Position numbers and translations under genes: made by a program. Positions 41,310 through 50,613 of a DNA stretch of 64,000 nucleotides are shown piece after piece. The notes below the pieces were generated by a model. It did no database searches. It saw only the letters and a list, made by a program, of their open reading frames with translations, and was not told where the DNA came from. How positions within the stretch are numbered: the stretch's first letter is position 1; each line of letters opens with the position of its first letter. This stretch comes from Planomonospora sp. ID67723 (lineage in GTDB: Bacteria > Actinomycetota > Actinomycetes > Streptosporangiales > Streptosporangiaceae), in contig NZ_JABTEZ010000004.1 of assembly GCF_015711605.1 (NCBI RefSeq), positions 835,635-899,634 on the forward strand, written 5' to 3'.

Positions 41310-42200
41310 TCACTTCTCCCTGGTCAGTTCCATGAAGATCTCCTGAAGGTCGGAACGCTCCCGTACGAGCTCGGTGACCAGCACCCCTTCGTCCAGTACG
41401 GCCTGGCCGACCGCCTCGGCGCCGACGCCGTGCACCCGCAGCACCCCGTCCGCCGGCCTCTCCACCCGGGCGCCCCTGGCTTCCAGCGCCGGGACCAGCC
41501 GCGCCGCATCGGCGGCGTGGACCCGCACCGGGCGGTCGCCGTTGCCGGTCAGCTCCTCCAGGGAGCCCTGGTGGACGAGCCTGCCCCGGGCGATGATGAC
41601 GACGTTGTCCACGGTCTGCTGGACCTCGGACAGAACGTGGCTGGAGACCAGCACGGCCACGCCCTGCTCGTGCGCGAGGGTGCGCAGGAAGCCGCGGAGC
41701 CACTCGATCCCTGCGGGGTCGAGCCCGTTGGCCGGCTCGTCGAGGATGAGCACGCGGGGATGGCCGAGCGTCGCGGTGCCCAGGGCCAGGCGCTGACGCA
41801 TGCCGAGTGAGAAGCCCGCCACCCGCTTGCCCGCCGATCCCGCCAGCCCGACCTGCTCCAGCGCCTCGTCGGCGCGGCTCGCGGGCAGCCCCGCGGCGGT
41901 GCAGATCACCCGCAGGTGGTCGCGGGCGGTGCGGCCGGGGTGGAAACTGGTGGCCTCGAGTACCGCGCCCACCTCGGCGAGCGGCCGCTCCAGGGCGGAG
42001 TACGGCCGGCCGTTGACGAGGGCGGTGCCGCCGTCGGCGGTGACCAGCCCGAGCAGGCAGTGCAGGGTCGTGGTCTTCCCCGCGCCGTTCGGACCCAGGT
42101 AGCCGGTGACCGTACCGGATTCGACGGAGAAGGAGACGTCGTCGACGGCTCTGACCGGACCGAACGTCTTGGACAGATTTCGGATCTCGATGGCAGTCAT
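41310..42200 (-). CDS. ABC transporter ATP-binding protein
   Basis: 296 residues. Walker A GPNGAGKTT, signature FSLGMRQRLALG, Walker B VLILDEPANGLDP and H-loop SSHVLSE are complete. A C-terminal extension follows, as in export ATPases of the DrrA/NatA type. Operon with the permease. The start lacks an RBS and may be leaderless. Confidence 0.95.
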   Translation of the reverse strand: MTAIEIRNLSKTFGPVRAVDDVSFSVESGTVTGYLGPNGAGKTTTLHCLLGLVTADGGTALVNGRPYSALERPLAEVGAVLEATSFHPGRTARDHLRVICTAAGLPASRADEALEQVGLAGSAGKRVAGFSLGMRQRLALGTATLGHPRVLILDEPANGLDPAGIEWLRGFLRTLAHEQGVAVLVSSHVLSEVQQTVDNVVIIARGRLVHQGSLEELTGNGDRPVRVHAADAARLVPALEARGARVERPADGVLRVHGVGAEAVGQAVLDEGVLVTELVRERSDLQEIFMELTREK

Positions 42201-42260
42201 CGATCGGGATTATTCCCGCGCTCCCCCAGGCCGTGCCTCCTTCTCAGGGAGGAAATGCGA

Positions 42261-43421
42261 TCACACGCGATAGACGCGGCGGGCGTTGCCCGATCCCGCC
42301 ATGTGGGCCACCCGGGCCGCGTCGGAGGCGTTCCACTCGCCGGCCGCCAGCCGTGCCGCCAGGGCCCTGGCCAGGCCGCGCCGGTAGTGGAGCGCGCCGA
42401 GGTGGCAGGTCTCGGCAACGCCCCGGGCGCCGGAGCCGAACAGCTGCTTGTGGAAGGGGACGAGCTCCAGCAACTCGCCCATGACGGTGGCCGACCCGGT
42501 CAGCGCGACGCCGACGTCCACGTAGACGTGCGGGAAGACGGCGGCGAGATGGGCGGCCTGGCGGTGGAACGGGTAGCAGTGCAGCAGGACGACCGGCACC
42601 CCGATCGGCTGGAGCGCCCGGATGAAGCCGGTCATCAGCGCCGGGTCGGCGCGGTGCGGGTCCAGGTCGGGACCGCCGTGACCCGTGTGGAACCGCAGCG
42701 GCAGGTTGCGTTCCCTGGCCGCGTCCACGGCCGTCCAGAGCAGGTGGCGCAGGAGCACCGGGTCGGTGAGCGATTCCTTGGGGTCGGTCAGCCGCCGGTT
42801 GGCCGCCGCGATCACCGAGCCCCTGCTCGGGCGGGCCGGGTCGAAGTCCAGCCCGTGCCGGCGGGCGATGACCGACGTGAGGGCGACGGCCCTGGCCGCC
42901 CGGGCGGCGAGTTCCGTCTCCAGGGTGGAGATGTAGGCGACGCCGGAGCCGGCGGTCTCGGCGACCTCCTCCTCGGTCTGCTCGATCTGGACGATCTCGT
43001 CGGCCGTCGCCCCGCCGAGCCTGCCCAACTCGGCCGCCGAGAGCAGGTCCGGGCCGCCCGAGCCGGTGTCGACCAGGAAGGTCACGACGCCGGCCTCGCG
43101 CAGCAGCCGCCGGTTGACCTCGGCCGGGCCGAGCTCGGCGCGGCGGGTCAGATAGACGGTCGGAGGCGCGTGCGGCTCCAGGTCGAGGACCGGGGCGCAC
43201 CAGCGGCGGATCGCGGCGCCGGTGGGCGTGTCGAAGTGGGTGGTGCCGGGCGGGGCCGGGGCGCCCGCCGGAGTGATCAGCAGCTCGAACTGGGCCCGGA
43301 CCAGGTCGTCCCGGCGCACGCCGTGGCAGTGGTGGTCCACGAGCGGTGCCAGCAGTGCCTCCATGACCAGGTCGGGCAGCCCGCCTGGCAGCTCGGCGGG
43401 CAGGACGTCTTCCGGTCGCAT
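42261..43421 (-). CDS. Amidohydrolase-family protein (FluG N-domain-like)
   Basis: 386 residues. A metal-binding TIM barrel is suggested by LVDHHCHG, the HTGHGGPDLDPHR segment, and LLHCYPFHRQAAHLA...YVDVG. It may hydrolyse an amide or decarboxylate an acid; substrate unknown. Located between the ABC exporter and the trpEG terminator. Whether it is transcribed with the ABC genes (60-bp gap) is unclear. Confidence 0.8.
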   Translation of the reverse strand: MRPEDVLPAELPGGLPDLVMEALLAPLVDHHCHGVRRDDLVRAQFELLITPAGAPAPPGTTHFDTPTGAAIRRWCAPVLDLEPHAPPTVYLTRRAELGPAEVNRRLLREAGVVTFLVDTGSGGPDLLSAAELGRLGGATADEIVQIEQTEEEVAETAGSGVAYISTLETELAARAARAVALTSVIARRHGLDFDPARPSRGSVIAAANRRLTDPKESLTDPVLLRHLLWTAVDAARERNLPLRFHTGHGGPDLDPHRADPALMTGFIRALQPIGVPVVLLHCYPFHRQAAHLAAVFPHVYVDVGVALTGSATVMGELLELVPFHKQLFGSGARGVAETCHLGALHYRRGLARALAARLAAGEWNASDAARVAHMAGSGNARRVYRV

Positions 43422-43441
43422 CGCGGGCTCCTCTCACACGG

Positions 43442-43475
43442 CTGCGGGCGGGCCGGTCCGCCGGCCCGCCCGCAG
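43442..43475 (-). terminator. Terminator downstream of the anthranilate synthase gene
   Basis: A perfect 15-bp stem (CTGCGGGCGGGCCGG / CCGGCCCGCCCGCAG) with a TCCG loop, between trpE(G) and the amidohydrolase. Confidence 0.8.
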
Positions 43476-43610
43476 TTCACGTCAGGAGCACTCTACGACT
43501 ACCCGGTGTGATCACGCCGCCGTTTCGGATCGACGGGCGGGACCGGTGTCACTCCGGCCCCGCCGGTGCCCCGGCCCGCGATCGGCAGCGGTTTCGATGG
43601 TGCCGCCGTT

Positions 43611-45749
43611 TCAGCCCGCCGCCTTGGAGAGCCGCAGCACATTGGCGATGATCTTCTCCCCGGCCCCGCCCTCCGCGGTGAGGATCGACTCAGGGTGGAA
43701 CTGTACGGCGAAGCGGCGCCGTTCCACGTCCTCGATCGCCATGACCGCGCCGTCCGGCGTGAGAGCGGTGGCCGCGAAGCCGGTCACTCCCGGCTGCTTG
43801 GCGTGCAGCGAGTGGTACCGGGCCGCGGTGAACTCGTCGGGGAGCCCCTCCAGCAGCGCGCTGTCGCCCAGCCGCTTGACCTGCCCGCGCTTGCCGTGCT
43901 CGGGATAGGACAGCAGCTCCAGCGTGCCGCCCGCCTGCTCGACCATGCCCTGCAGGCCCAGGCAGACGCCGAAGACCGGCAGCTCGCGGGCGTAGAGCTC
44001 GTCGACCAGCGCGGGCAGGCCGAAGTCCGACGGCCAGCCGGGGCCGGGCGAGAGCACCACGAGCGACGGCGCGATCTCGTCGATCAGCTCGATCGGGAAG
44101 CCGTGCCGGAGGGTGACGACCTCGGCGCCCTGCTGGCGGAAGTAGTCGGCCAGGGTGTTGACGAAGGAGTCCTCGTGGTCGACGAGCAGGACCTTCATCC
44201 CCTCGCCCGGCCGCTCGGCCACCGGCTCGGGGACGGCCTCGGCGGCCTGTGCGCCGACGGCGGCGAGCGCGCCGAGCAGGGCGCTGGCCTTGAGCTCGGT
44301 CTCCCGCTCCTCGGCGTCGGGGTCGGAGTCGAACAGGAGCGTGGCTCCGGCCCGCACGATGGCGACGCCGTTCTTGATCTGCGCGGTGCGCAGGGTCAGG
44401 CCGGTGTTCATCGAGCCGTCGAAGCCGATGTAGCCGACCGCGCCGCCGTACCAGCGGCGGGTGGTGTCCTCGTGGTCCTCGATGAACTGCATGGCCCAGG
44501 TCTTGGGCGCACCGGTGACGGTGACGGCCCACATGTGGGTGAGGAAGGCGTCCAGCGCGTCGAACCCCGGGCGCAGACGGCCCTCGATGTGGTCCACGGT
44601 GTGGATCAGCCGCGAGTACATCTCGATCTGGCGGCGGCCGATGACCTGGACGCTGCCGGGCACGCAGATGCGGGACTTGTCGTTGCGGTCCACGTCGGTG
44701 CACATGGTCAGCTCCGACTCCTCCTTGACGCTGGACAGGAGGGTGCGGATGGCGTCGGCGTCCTCGACCGGGTTGCTGCCCCGGGCGATGGTGCCGGAGA
44801 TCGGGCAGGTCTCCACCCGGTCGCCGCTGACCCGGACGTACATCTCCGGGGAGGCGCCGACCAGGTGCTCGCCCTCGCCGAGGTTGAACAGGAACTCGTA
44901 CGGAGCGGGGTTGGCCTTGCGCAGGCCCCGGTAGAACGCGGCCGGGTCGGTGCAGGGCGCGTGGAAGACCTGGCCGGGGACGACCTCGAACAGGTCGCCG
45001 CGGACGAACTTCTCCTTGGCCGCGGCGACGACCTTGGCGTAGGAGCCCTTGACCGGATCGGCGGGAATCTCGGCGGGGGCCGACGGGAGCGGGACGACCT
45101 CGCCCTCGCGGGGCAGGCCGCGGGTGGAGACGCCGTTCACGGTGAACTCGTAGAGGTACTCCCTGCTGGTCTCCCGCTTGCGGTCGATCACCATGATCCG
45201 GTCGGGCAGGTGCAGTAGCAGGTCGCGCTGGTCCTCCGGCCGGGTCAGCGCCTGCCGGATCGGCTCGAACTGGAAGGCCAGGTCGTAGCCGAAGGCGCCG
45301 TACAGGCCCAGGTGCTCGTCGTCGCCCTTGAACGCGGCGATGACCTCGCGGATCGCGGTGAAGACCGTGGGGCGGCGGCTGCGCATCTCCTCCGGGAGGA
45401 TCTCATCGGACTCGGCGACGTACACCTCGACGTGGTCGGCCGTCGGCTCCGCGGTGGGCTCGCCCGCGGCGAGCAGGCAGGAGGTCACGGCGGGCAGCAC
45501 GACCCGGCCCCGGGCGTTCAGCGCTCGGGCGGCGATCCTGCGTCCCCTGGCCACGATCTCCAGGCAGGGGTCGACGTAGGCCAGGTGCCATCGGCTGTAG
45601 CGGCCGGGATATTCCATCCCGGAGGAGAGGACGCCGCCGCGCCGCTCGCCGAGCGTGCTGACGACGTCGCCGAGCACGGTCTCCGGCACGTCGGCCGTCG
45701 AGACCTCGACCCCGATGCCACCGGCGGTGGTATATCCGCTCGTCTCCAC
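43611..45749 (-). CDS. trpE: Anthranilate synthase, TrpE-TrpG fusion
   Basis: First step of tryptophan synthesis: chorismate plus glutamine to anthranilate. 712 residues. The TrpE-type domain (about 1-510) has CPISGTIARG, DVDRNDKSRIC, and GAPKTWAMQ. The C-terminal glutaminase (about 525-712) has SPGPGWPSDFG, the Cys elbow GVCLGLQGM, and the FHPES His-Glu pair. Such fusions occur in some actinomycetes and rhizobia. The leader encodes a Trp-Trp peptide and attenuator, so expression responds to charged tRNA-Trp. No other trp genes are nearby, so it may serve a secondary pathway. Confidence 0.95.
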   Translation of the reverse strand: METSGYTTAGGIGVEVSTADVPETVLGDVVSTLGERRGGVLSSGMEYPGRYSRWHLAYVDPCLEIVARGRRIAARALNARGRVVLPAVTSCLLAAGEPTAEPTADHVEVYVAESDEILPEEMRSRRPTVFTAIREVIAAFKGDDEHLGLYGAFGYDLAFQFEPIRQALTRPEDQRDLLLHLPDRIMVIDRKRETSREYLYEFTVNGVSTRGLPREGEVVPLPSAPAEIPADPVKGSYAKVVAAAKEKFVRGDLFEVVPGQVFHAPCTDPAAFYRGLRKANPAPYEFLFNLGEGEHLVGASPEMYVRVSGDRVETCPISGTIARGSNPVEDADAIRTLLSSVKEESELTMCTDVDRNDKSRICVPGSVQVIGRRQIEMYSRLIHTVDHIEGRLRPGFDALDAFLTHMWAVTVTGAPKTWAMQFIEDHEDTTRRWYGGAVGYIGFDGSMNTGLTLRTAQIKNGVAIVRAGATLLFDSDPDAEERETELKASALLGALAAVGAQAAEAVPEPVAERPGEGMKVLLVDHEDSFVNTLADYFRQQGAEVVTLRHGFPIELIDEIAPSLVVLSPGPGWPSDFGLPALVDELYARELPVFGVCLGLQGMVEQAGGTLELLSYPEHGKRGQVKRLGDSALLEGLPDEFTAARYHSLHAKQPGVTGFAATALTPDGAVMAIEDVERRRFAVQFHPESILTAEGGAGEKIIANVLRLSKAAG

Positions 45750-45798
45750 TGCTGTCTCGCCCCTTGTCGGTTTTCCTGATGCCCAGGGGACGGACGCA

Positions 45799-45823
45799 GA
45801 AAAGGCCGCCTCCCCGGGCGGCC
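45799..45823 (-). terminator. Intrinsic terminator of the trp attenuator
   Basis: On the minus strand GGCCGCC-CGGGGA-GGCGGCC followed by TTTTCT, between the leader peptide and the synthase start. A U-tract is rare in this window and marks a true regulatory terminator. Confidence 0.85.
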
Positions 45824-45850
45824 GTCCGTCTGCTCGCGTATGCGAAACCC

Positions 45851-45870
45851 GCGCCGCCTAGAAGCGGCGC
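45851..45870 (-). promoter_or_regulatory. Pause hairpin of the trp attenuator
   Basis: A 7-bp stem GCGCCGC / GCGGCGC with a TTCTAG loop, containing the leader-peptide stop codon and starting just after the Trp codons. Confidence 0.65.
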
Positions 45871-45899
45871 CACCACTGAAGGGTATCGGAGGATCGCAT
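45858..45899 (-). CDS. trp leader peptide MRSSDTLQWWRRF
   Basis: A 13-residue reading frame with two adjacent TGG codons, ending TAG inside the pause hairpin. Ribosome stalling at the Trp codons would prevent the 1:2 hairpin and favour read-through. Its ATG sits 7 nt after a TACGCT -10 box, so the leader is translated from a leaderless 5' end. Confidence 0.85.
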   Translation of the reverse strand: MRSSDTLQWWRRF

Positions 45900-45906
45900 G
45901 TGGTTC

Positions 45907-45936
45907 AGCGTACCGGCGCCGGGCACGACCGTGCAA
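45907..45936 (-). promoter_or_regulatory. trp promoter
   Basis: Minus strand: -35 TTGCAC, 18-bp spacer, -10 TACGCT, transcription predicted at the leader ATG (45899). Confidence 0.6.
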
Positions 45937-46041
45937 CGCGACTCACCGCACGGTGGGAGCGCCGTCAGGCCCGCCCGGTCAGCGGGGCCAGGCCGCCGAG
46001 GAGGCCGCGCAGGCCGAGACGGGTCCTGCTGCGGCCGGGCC

Positions 46042-46803
46042 TCAGCTCAGCGGGGCGAGATCTGGCCGCTTGGCGTCCAGGCCGTCGCCGGAGGAGCGGC
46101 CGTGCAGACGGCGGTTGATCCAGGGCCCGAGGAAGCTCCGGGCCCAGCGCAGGTCCTCCCGGCGGGCCTCGGTCCAGACGGCCGGGGTCAGCGGCGGGTA
46201 CGGCTCCCGCCAGTCCTCCCCGGCCTCCAGCCCGAGGACCTCGGCGGCGCGCAGCGCGATCCTGCGGTGCCCGTCGGCCGACAGGTGGAGACGGTCCTCG
46301 CTCCAGGCCCGGCGGTCGCGCAGGACGTGCATCGCCCACAGGTCCACGAGCGCGCAGCCGTGCCGGGCGGCGATGTCGTGGATGTGCAGGTTGTAGACAG
46401 CGATCTTGTGGTGGACGAGGCGCATCACCGGCACCTGCCGGAGGTCGAAACCGGTGAAGACCATCACCCGGGCGCCGGTGGCGCGCAGCCGGCCCACGGC
46501 GGCATCCAGCAGCGCGGCGATCGCGTCGGGGTCGCTGCCCGGGCGCAGGATGTCGTTGCCGCCGGCGCACACGGAGATCAGGTCGGGCGCGAGGGCCTCG
46601 GCCTGCGGCACCTGCTCGGCCAGGATCTGCCGGATGAGGCGGCCCCGGATCGCGAGGTTGGCGTAGCGCAGTTCCGGGGCGTCGGCGGCCAGCCTTTCCG
46701 CCAGCCGGTCGGCCCAGCCCCGGTAGCGGTCGCCGTCAAGGTGGTCGTTCAAGCCCTCGGTGAAGCTGTCCCCAAGAGCGACATACGAGGTGATCACTGA
46801 CAT
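46042..46803 (-). CDS. SGNH/GDSL-family hydrolase
   Basis: 253 residues, no signal peptide. Block I GDSFTEG (Ser), block III GGND, and block V DRLHLSADGH (Asp/His) are complete, so an esterase or lipase is likely. The C-terminal extension (about 200-253) is basic. Divergent from the CocE-type hydrolase. Confidence 0.9.
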   Translation of the reverse strand: MSVITSYVALGDSFTEGLNDHLDGDRYRGWADRLAERLAADAPELRYANLAIRGRLIRQILAEQVPQAEALAPDLISVCAGGNDILRPGSDPDAIAALLDAAVGRLRATGARVMVFTGFDLRQVPVMRLVHHKIAVYNLHIHDIAARHGCALVDLWAMHVLRDRRAWSEDRLHLSADGHRRIALRAAEVLGLEAGEDWREPYPPLTPAVWTEARREDLRWARSFLGPWINRRLHGRSSGDGLDAKRPDLAPLS

Positions 46804-47005
46804 GTCGCGACAGTCTGCCGCGCGGATCGCCCCCTACGCGACCGTAGGCCCGCGATCCCGGGCCTTCCGCAGGAACGGAACACCGGCGAAATCCGACCAT
46901 ATGACCTGACCAAAAGGGAAAAATGACACTCATCACACCCAGGGGTGCTGGCCAGAGCGACCCCGGTTCTGTTACCAGTAAGTAGGTACCGGCGCGGGAG
47001 GACAC

Positions 47006-48613
47006 ATGGCGATCACCTGGCCGCGGACCGCCCACCGGGTGGCGGTCCAGCGCGACCTGCCGGTTCCCATGCCCGACGGGGTCGTCCTGCTCGCCGACCG
47101 CCACATCCCGGTCGGCGCGGTCCGGCCGCCCACGATCCTGGTCCGCTCGCCGTACGGCAGGCGCGGGGTCTTCGGGCTCATGTACGGCCGCGCCTTCGCC
47201 CGCCAGGGCTTCCAGGTCGTGATGCAGAGCTGCCGGGGCGGATTCGGCTCGGGAGGCCTGCTCGACCCCCTCGGCGACGAACACGACGACGGCCTGGCCA
47301 CCCTCGCCTGGCTGCGCGAGCAACCTTGGTACGGCGGGAGCCTGGCCATGCACGGCCCCTCCTACCTCGGCTACACGCAGTGGGCGGTCGCCCCGTTCGC
47401 CGGGCCGGAGCTCAAGGCCATGGCCACCTCCGTCACCGCCTCGCAGTTCCGCGACGCCGCCTACGTGGGCGGGGCGTTCGCGCTGGAGTCGTCACTGATC
47501 TGGACCACGTTGACCGCCTCGATGGGCAGCCCGCTCGGCGGCGCCGGCGCGCTGCTGGCCCCGCGCAGGACCCGGCGGGCGGCGTTGTCGGGACGCCCCC
47601 TCGGCGAGCTGGACGTGCTCTCGGCGGGGCGGGGCATGCCGTTCTTCCAGGACCTGCTGGCCCACCACGCCGATCCTGCCGCCTACTGGGGCAGGCGCGA
47701 CTTCTCCTCCTCGGTGGGCGAGGTCCAGGCCGAGGTCACCATGGTCGGCGGCTGGTACGACGTCTTCCTGCCGTGGCAGGTGAAGGACTATGCGGCGATG
47801 CGGGCCGCGGGACGGCGTCCGCAGCTGACGATCGGGCCGTGGTACCACGCCGACATGCGGCAGATGCGGGCGGCCAACACCGACGCGCTGGCCTGGTTCC
47901 GGGCCCACCTGCTCGGCGACCCCTCGAAGCTGCGGGAACTGCCGGTCCGGCTCTACGTCACCGGCGCCGAGGAGTGGCGCGACTATCCGGACTGGCCGGT
48001 GCCCGGCATGCGGGAGCAGCGCTGGCACCTGCGGCCGGACTTCGCCCTCGCCCCGGAGAACCCGGTGGAGTCGGAGCCGGACCGCTACCGCTACGACCCC
48101 GCGCATCCCACCCCGGCGCTGGGCGGCCCGGTGCTGCTGGGCGACTCCCGGCCGCGCGACAACCGGCGGCTGGAGGCCCGGCGCGACGTGCTCGTCTACA
48201 CCGGTCCCGAGCTGCGCCAGGACACCGACATGGTCGGCCCGGTGTCCGCCGAGATCTATCTGCGCTCCAGCACCGGCCACACCGACGTGGTCGTGCGGGT
48301 CTGCGACGTGCATCCGGACGGGACGTCCCTCAACGTGTGCGAGGGCGTGCGACGGCTCACCCCCGGGGCGTCCGTGGCCGACGCCGACGGGGTGCGCCGG
48401 GTGGAGGTGGAGCTCTGGCCGATCGGCCACCGCTTCCGCCTCGGCCACCGGATCCGGGTCCACGTGACGAGCGGAGCCTATCCCCGCATCGCCCGCAACC
48501 TCGGCACCGGCGACCCGCTCGGCACCGGCCGCGCCATGGTCGCCGCCGACCAGGAGATCTTCCACGACCCGTCCCGCCCCTCGGCCGTCGTGCTGCCCCT
48601 CGTCCCCCGCTGA
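47006..48613 (+). CDS. CocE/NonD (S15) family hydrolase
   Basis: 535 residues, RBS GGAGGA. Alpha/beta catalytic domain with RSPYGRRG near the start, CRGGFGSGG, and nucleophile elbow GPSYLG. GGWYDVFLPW carries the Asp and GPWYHADMR the His. A C-terminal beta-sandwich (about 360-535) is typical of cocaine esterase and X-Pro dipeptidyl peptidases. The native substrate is probably an acyl ester or peptide. Cytosolic. Confidence 0.9.
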   Translation: MAITWPRTAHRVAVQRDLPVPMPDGVVLLADRHIPVGAVRPPTILVRSPYGRRGVFGLMYGRAFARQGFQVVMQSCRGGFGSGGLLDPLGDEHDDGLATLAWLREQPWYGGSLAMHGPSYLGYTQWAVAPFAGPELKAMATSVTASQFRDAAYVGGAFALESSLIWTTLTASMGSPLGGAGALLAPRRTRRAALSGRPLGELDVLSAGRGMPFFQDLLAHHADPAAYWGRRDFSSSVGEVQAEVTMVGGWYDVFLPWQVKDYAAMRAAGRRPQLTIGPWYHADMRQMRAANTDALAWFRAHLLGDPSKLRELPVRLYVTGAEEWRDYPDWPVPGMREQRWHLRPDFALAPENPVESEPDRYRYDPAHPTPALGGPVLLGDSRPRDNRRLEARRDVLVYTGPELRQDTDMVGPVSAEIYLRSSTGHTDVVVRVCDVHPDGTSLNVCEGVRRLTPGASVADADGVRRVEVELWPIGHRFRLGHRIRVHVTSGAYPRIARNLGTGDPLGTGRAMVAADQEIFHDPSRPSAVVLPLVPR

Positions 48614-48797
48614 GCCGTACCGGGGTCGTCCCCCTCCCCCATTCATTACTTTTCATGACTTTCAGGACTCATGAGAGGATCGGCGTTCCCGGAGGGCGAA
48701 GGCTCCGCGTGCCCGTGCGGCCGCGGGTGAGCGGACCGGGTGACGTGGACGGGGCCGGGACGCGGATGGGTCCGGGCGGACGAGAGGCGGGCCGATC

Positions 48798-49625
48798 GTG
48801 ACGGCGACGGAAGAGGACCGGGCGGACGGGCTCGATCCGGTCACGAAGGCCGGCTACGAGCTCGAGTTCGAGGACCGCTTCGACGGCGACCGGCTCGACG
48901 AGACCCGCTGGATCCCCCACTACCTGCCCCAGTGGAGCAGCCGTGCCGCCTCCGCCGCCCGGTACGAGATCGGCGACGGCCTGCTGCACCTGCTCATCGA
49001 GGAGGACCAGGCACCCTGGTGCCCCGAGCTCGACGGGGGGCTGCGTGTCTCGTCCCTGCAGACCGGTGTCTTCGCCGGGCCCGTGGGCAGCTCCATCGGG
49101 CAGCACGGGCGCAGCCCCGAGGCGGTCGTCCGCGAGGCGCAGCGCAACGTCCGGCTCTACACCCCCCAGTACGGCCTGGTCGAGCTGCGCGCCAGGGCGA
49201 CCGACGACCCGCGGTCCATGGTCGCCCTGTGGATGATCGGTTACGAGGACGAGCCGGAGCGCTCGGCGGAGATCTGCGTCTGCGAGATCTTCGGCCGCGA
49301 CGTCGGCCCGGACAGCGCCCGGATCGGCATGGGCGTCCACCCCTTCGACGACCCGGCGATCACCGATGACTTCACGGTGGAGACCCTCCCCATCGACGCC
49401 CGGGAGTTCCACGTCTACACCGCCGAGTGGACCCCCCGCCATGTCGCCTTCTTCGTCGACGGGCGGCACGTCAGGACGGTACGCCAGTCGCCCGCCTATC
49501 CCATGCAGCTCATGCTCAACATCTACGAGTTCCCCGAGGAGGACGGGTCGCCCGAGCGCGGGCGTCCCTACCCCAAGCGGTTCACCGTGGACTACGTCAG
49601 AGGCTACCGGCCGGCCGGGCGTTAA
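48798..49625 (+). CDS. Glycoside hydrolase family 16-like protein with variant active site
   Basis: 275 residues from GTG 48798, no secretion signal. The beta-jelly-roll pattern fits GH16 (FEDRFDGDRLDETRW, YGLVELRARA, FHVYTAEWTPRHVAFFVDGRHV in parts, MLNIYEFPEEDG). The catalytic stretch, usually E-I-D-x-x-E, reads EICVCE: both glutamates are kept but the central Asp is a Cys. Cytosolic location and the substitution make a standard secreted glucanase role unlikely. Confidence 0.75.
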   Translation: MTATEEDRADGLDPVTKAGYELEFEDRFDGDRLDETRWIPHYLPQWSSRAASAARYEIGDGLLHLLIEEDQAPWCPELDGGLRVSSLQTGVFAGPVGSSIGQHGRSPEAVVREAQRNVRLYTPQYGLVELRARATDDPRSMVALWMIGYEDEPERSAEICVCEIFGRDVGPDSARIGMGVHPFDDPAITDDFTVETLPIDAREFHVYTAEWTPRHVAFFVDGRHVRTVRQSPAYPMQLMLNIYEFPEEDGSPERGRPYPKRFTVDYVRGYRPAGR

Positions 49626-49628
49626 GGT
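49623..49628 (+). promoter_or_regulatory. -10 box of leaderless WYL regulator, overlapping the GH16-like stop codon
   Basis: TAAGGT uses the TAA stop of the preceding gene and lies 6 nt before GTG 49635. Confidence 0.45.
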
Positions 49629-49634
49629 CGTCCG

Positions 49635-50582
49635 GTGCGGGCGGCGAGGTTGATGTCGTTGGTCCTGCTGCTGCAGTCGCGCGGCGGCATGACCGCCGCC
49701 GCGCTGGCCCGGGAGCTGGAGGTCTCGGAGCGGACCGTGCACCGGGACGTGCTCGCCCTGTCGGAGGCGGGCGTCCCGGTCTACGCCGAGCGGGGGCGCG
49801 GCGGCGGCTACCGGCTGCTGGAGGGCTACCGCACGCGTCTGACCGGCCTGGACCGGGCCGAGGCCGAGGCGCTGTTCCTGTCCGGAGTGCCCGGGGCGAT
49901 GCGCGAGATGGGGCTGGGCGAGGTCGCGGCCACCGCCAGGCTGAAGGCCGCCGCGGCGCTCTCCCCCAGCCTGCGCGACGCCCCCGCGACGGCCGCGCAG
50001 CGCTTCCACCTCGACGCCCCCGGCTGGTTCGCCAGCGAGCGCCCTCCGCCGCCGGCCCTGGCCCCGCTGGCCAGGGCGGTGTGGGGCGACCACCCTGTGA
50101 CCGCCCGCTACCGTGAGGCCGAGCGCACGCTGGAGCCGTACGGGCTGGTGCTCAAGGGCGGGATCTGGTACCTAGCCACCCGCACGGCGATCTACCGGGT
50201 GGACCGCTTCGGCGACGTCGTCCCCCATCCCGACCGGCGCTTCGAGCGTGACCGGGACTTCGACCTGGCGGCCTTCTGGGCCGAGCGGGCCGTGGAGTTC
50301 ACCCGCTCCCTGCTGAGGGAGCACGTCACCCTGCGGCTCAGCCCGTACGGGCAGCGCCTGCTGCGTTTCGTCGCCGACCCCGCCGCCCTGGAAGAGGCCC
50401 TGGCCTCCGCGCAGCCGCCCGACGGGCAGGGCCGGGTCACGGTCCGCCTGCCCGTCGAGTCCCGTGAGGTCGCCTACGGCCAGGTGCTGCGCTTCGGCCC
50501 GGACGCGGAGGTCCTGGACCCGCCCGAGCTGCGCGCCCTCCTGGCCGAGGCCGCCGTCCGCATGCACTCCCTGTACGGCTGA
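49635..50582 (+). CDS. YafY-type HTH-WYL transcriptional regulator
   Basis: 315 residues. N-terminal HTH (LQSRGGMTAAALARELEVSERTVHRDV, in parts) and GRGGGYRLLEGYRT wing, then a WYL domain (GLVLKGGIWYLAT, YRVDRFGDV) that commonly binds a nucleotide or small ligand. Located between a GH16-like gene and a convergent SDR gene. Targets unknown. Confidence 0.92.
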   Translation: MRAARLMSLVLLLQSRGGMTAAALARELEVSERTVHRDVLALSEAGVPVYAERGRGGGYRLLEGYRTRLTGLDRAEAEALFLSGVPGAMREMGLGEVAATARLKAAAALSPSLRDAPATAAQRFHLDAPGWFASERPPPPALAPLARAVWGDHPVTARYREAERTLEPYGLVLKGGIWYLATRTAIYRVDRFGDVVPHPDRRFERDRDFDLAAFWAERAVEFTRSLLREHVTLRLSPYGQRLLRFVADPAALEEALASAQPPDGQGRVTVRLPVESREVAYGQVLRFGPDAEVLDPPELRALLAEAAVRMHSLYG

Positions 50583-50613
50583 CCTCCCCGTACGGCTGGG
50601 CGGCCGCCCGGTG

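Noticed and set aside
46972..46981. Short palindrome TTACCAGTAA upstream of the CocE gene
   Set aside because: Resembles a TetR-type operator, but there is a single copy, no adjacent regulator, and 10-bp palindromes are expected by chance.
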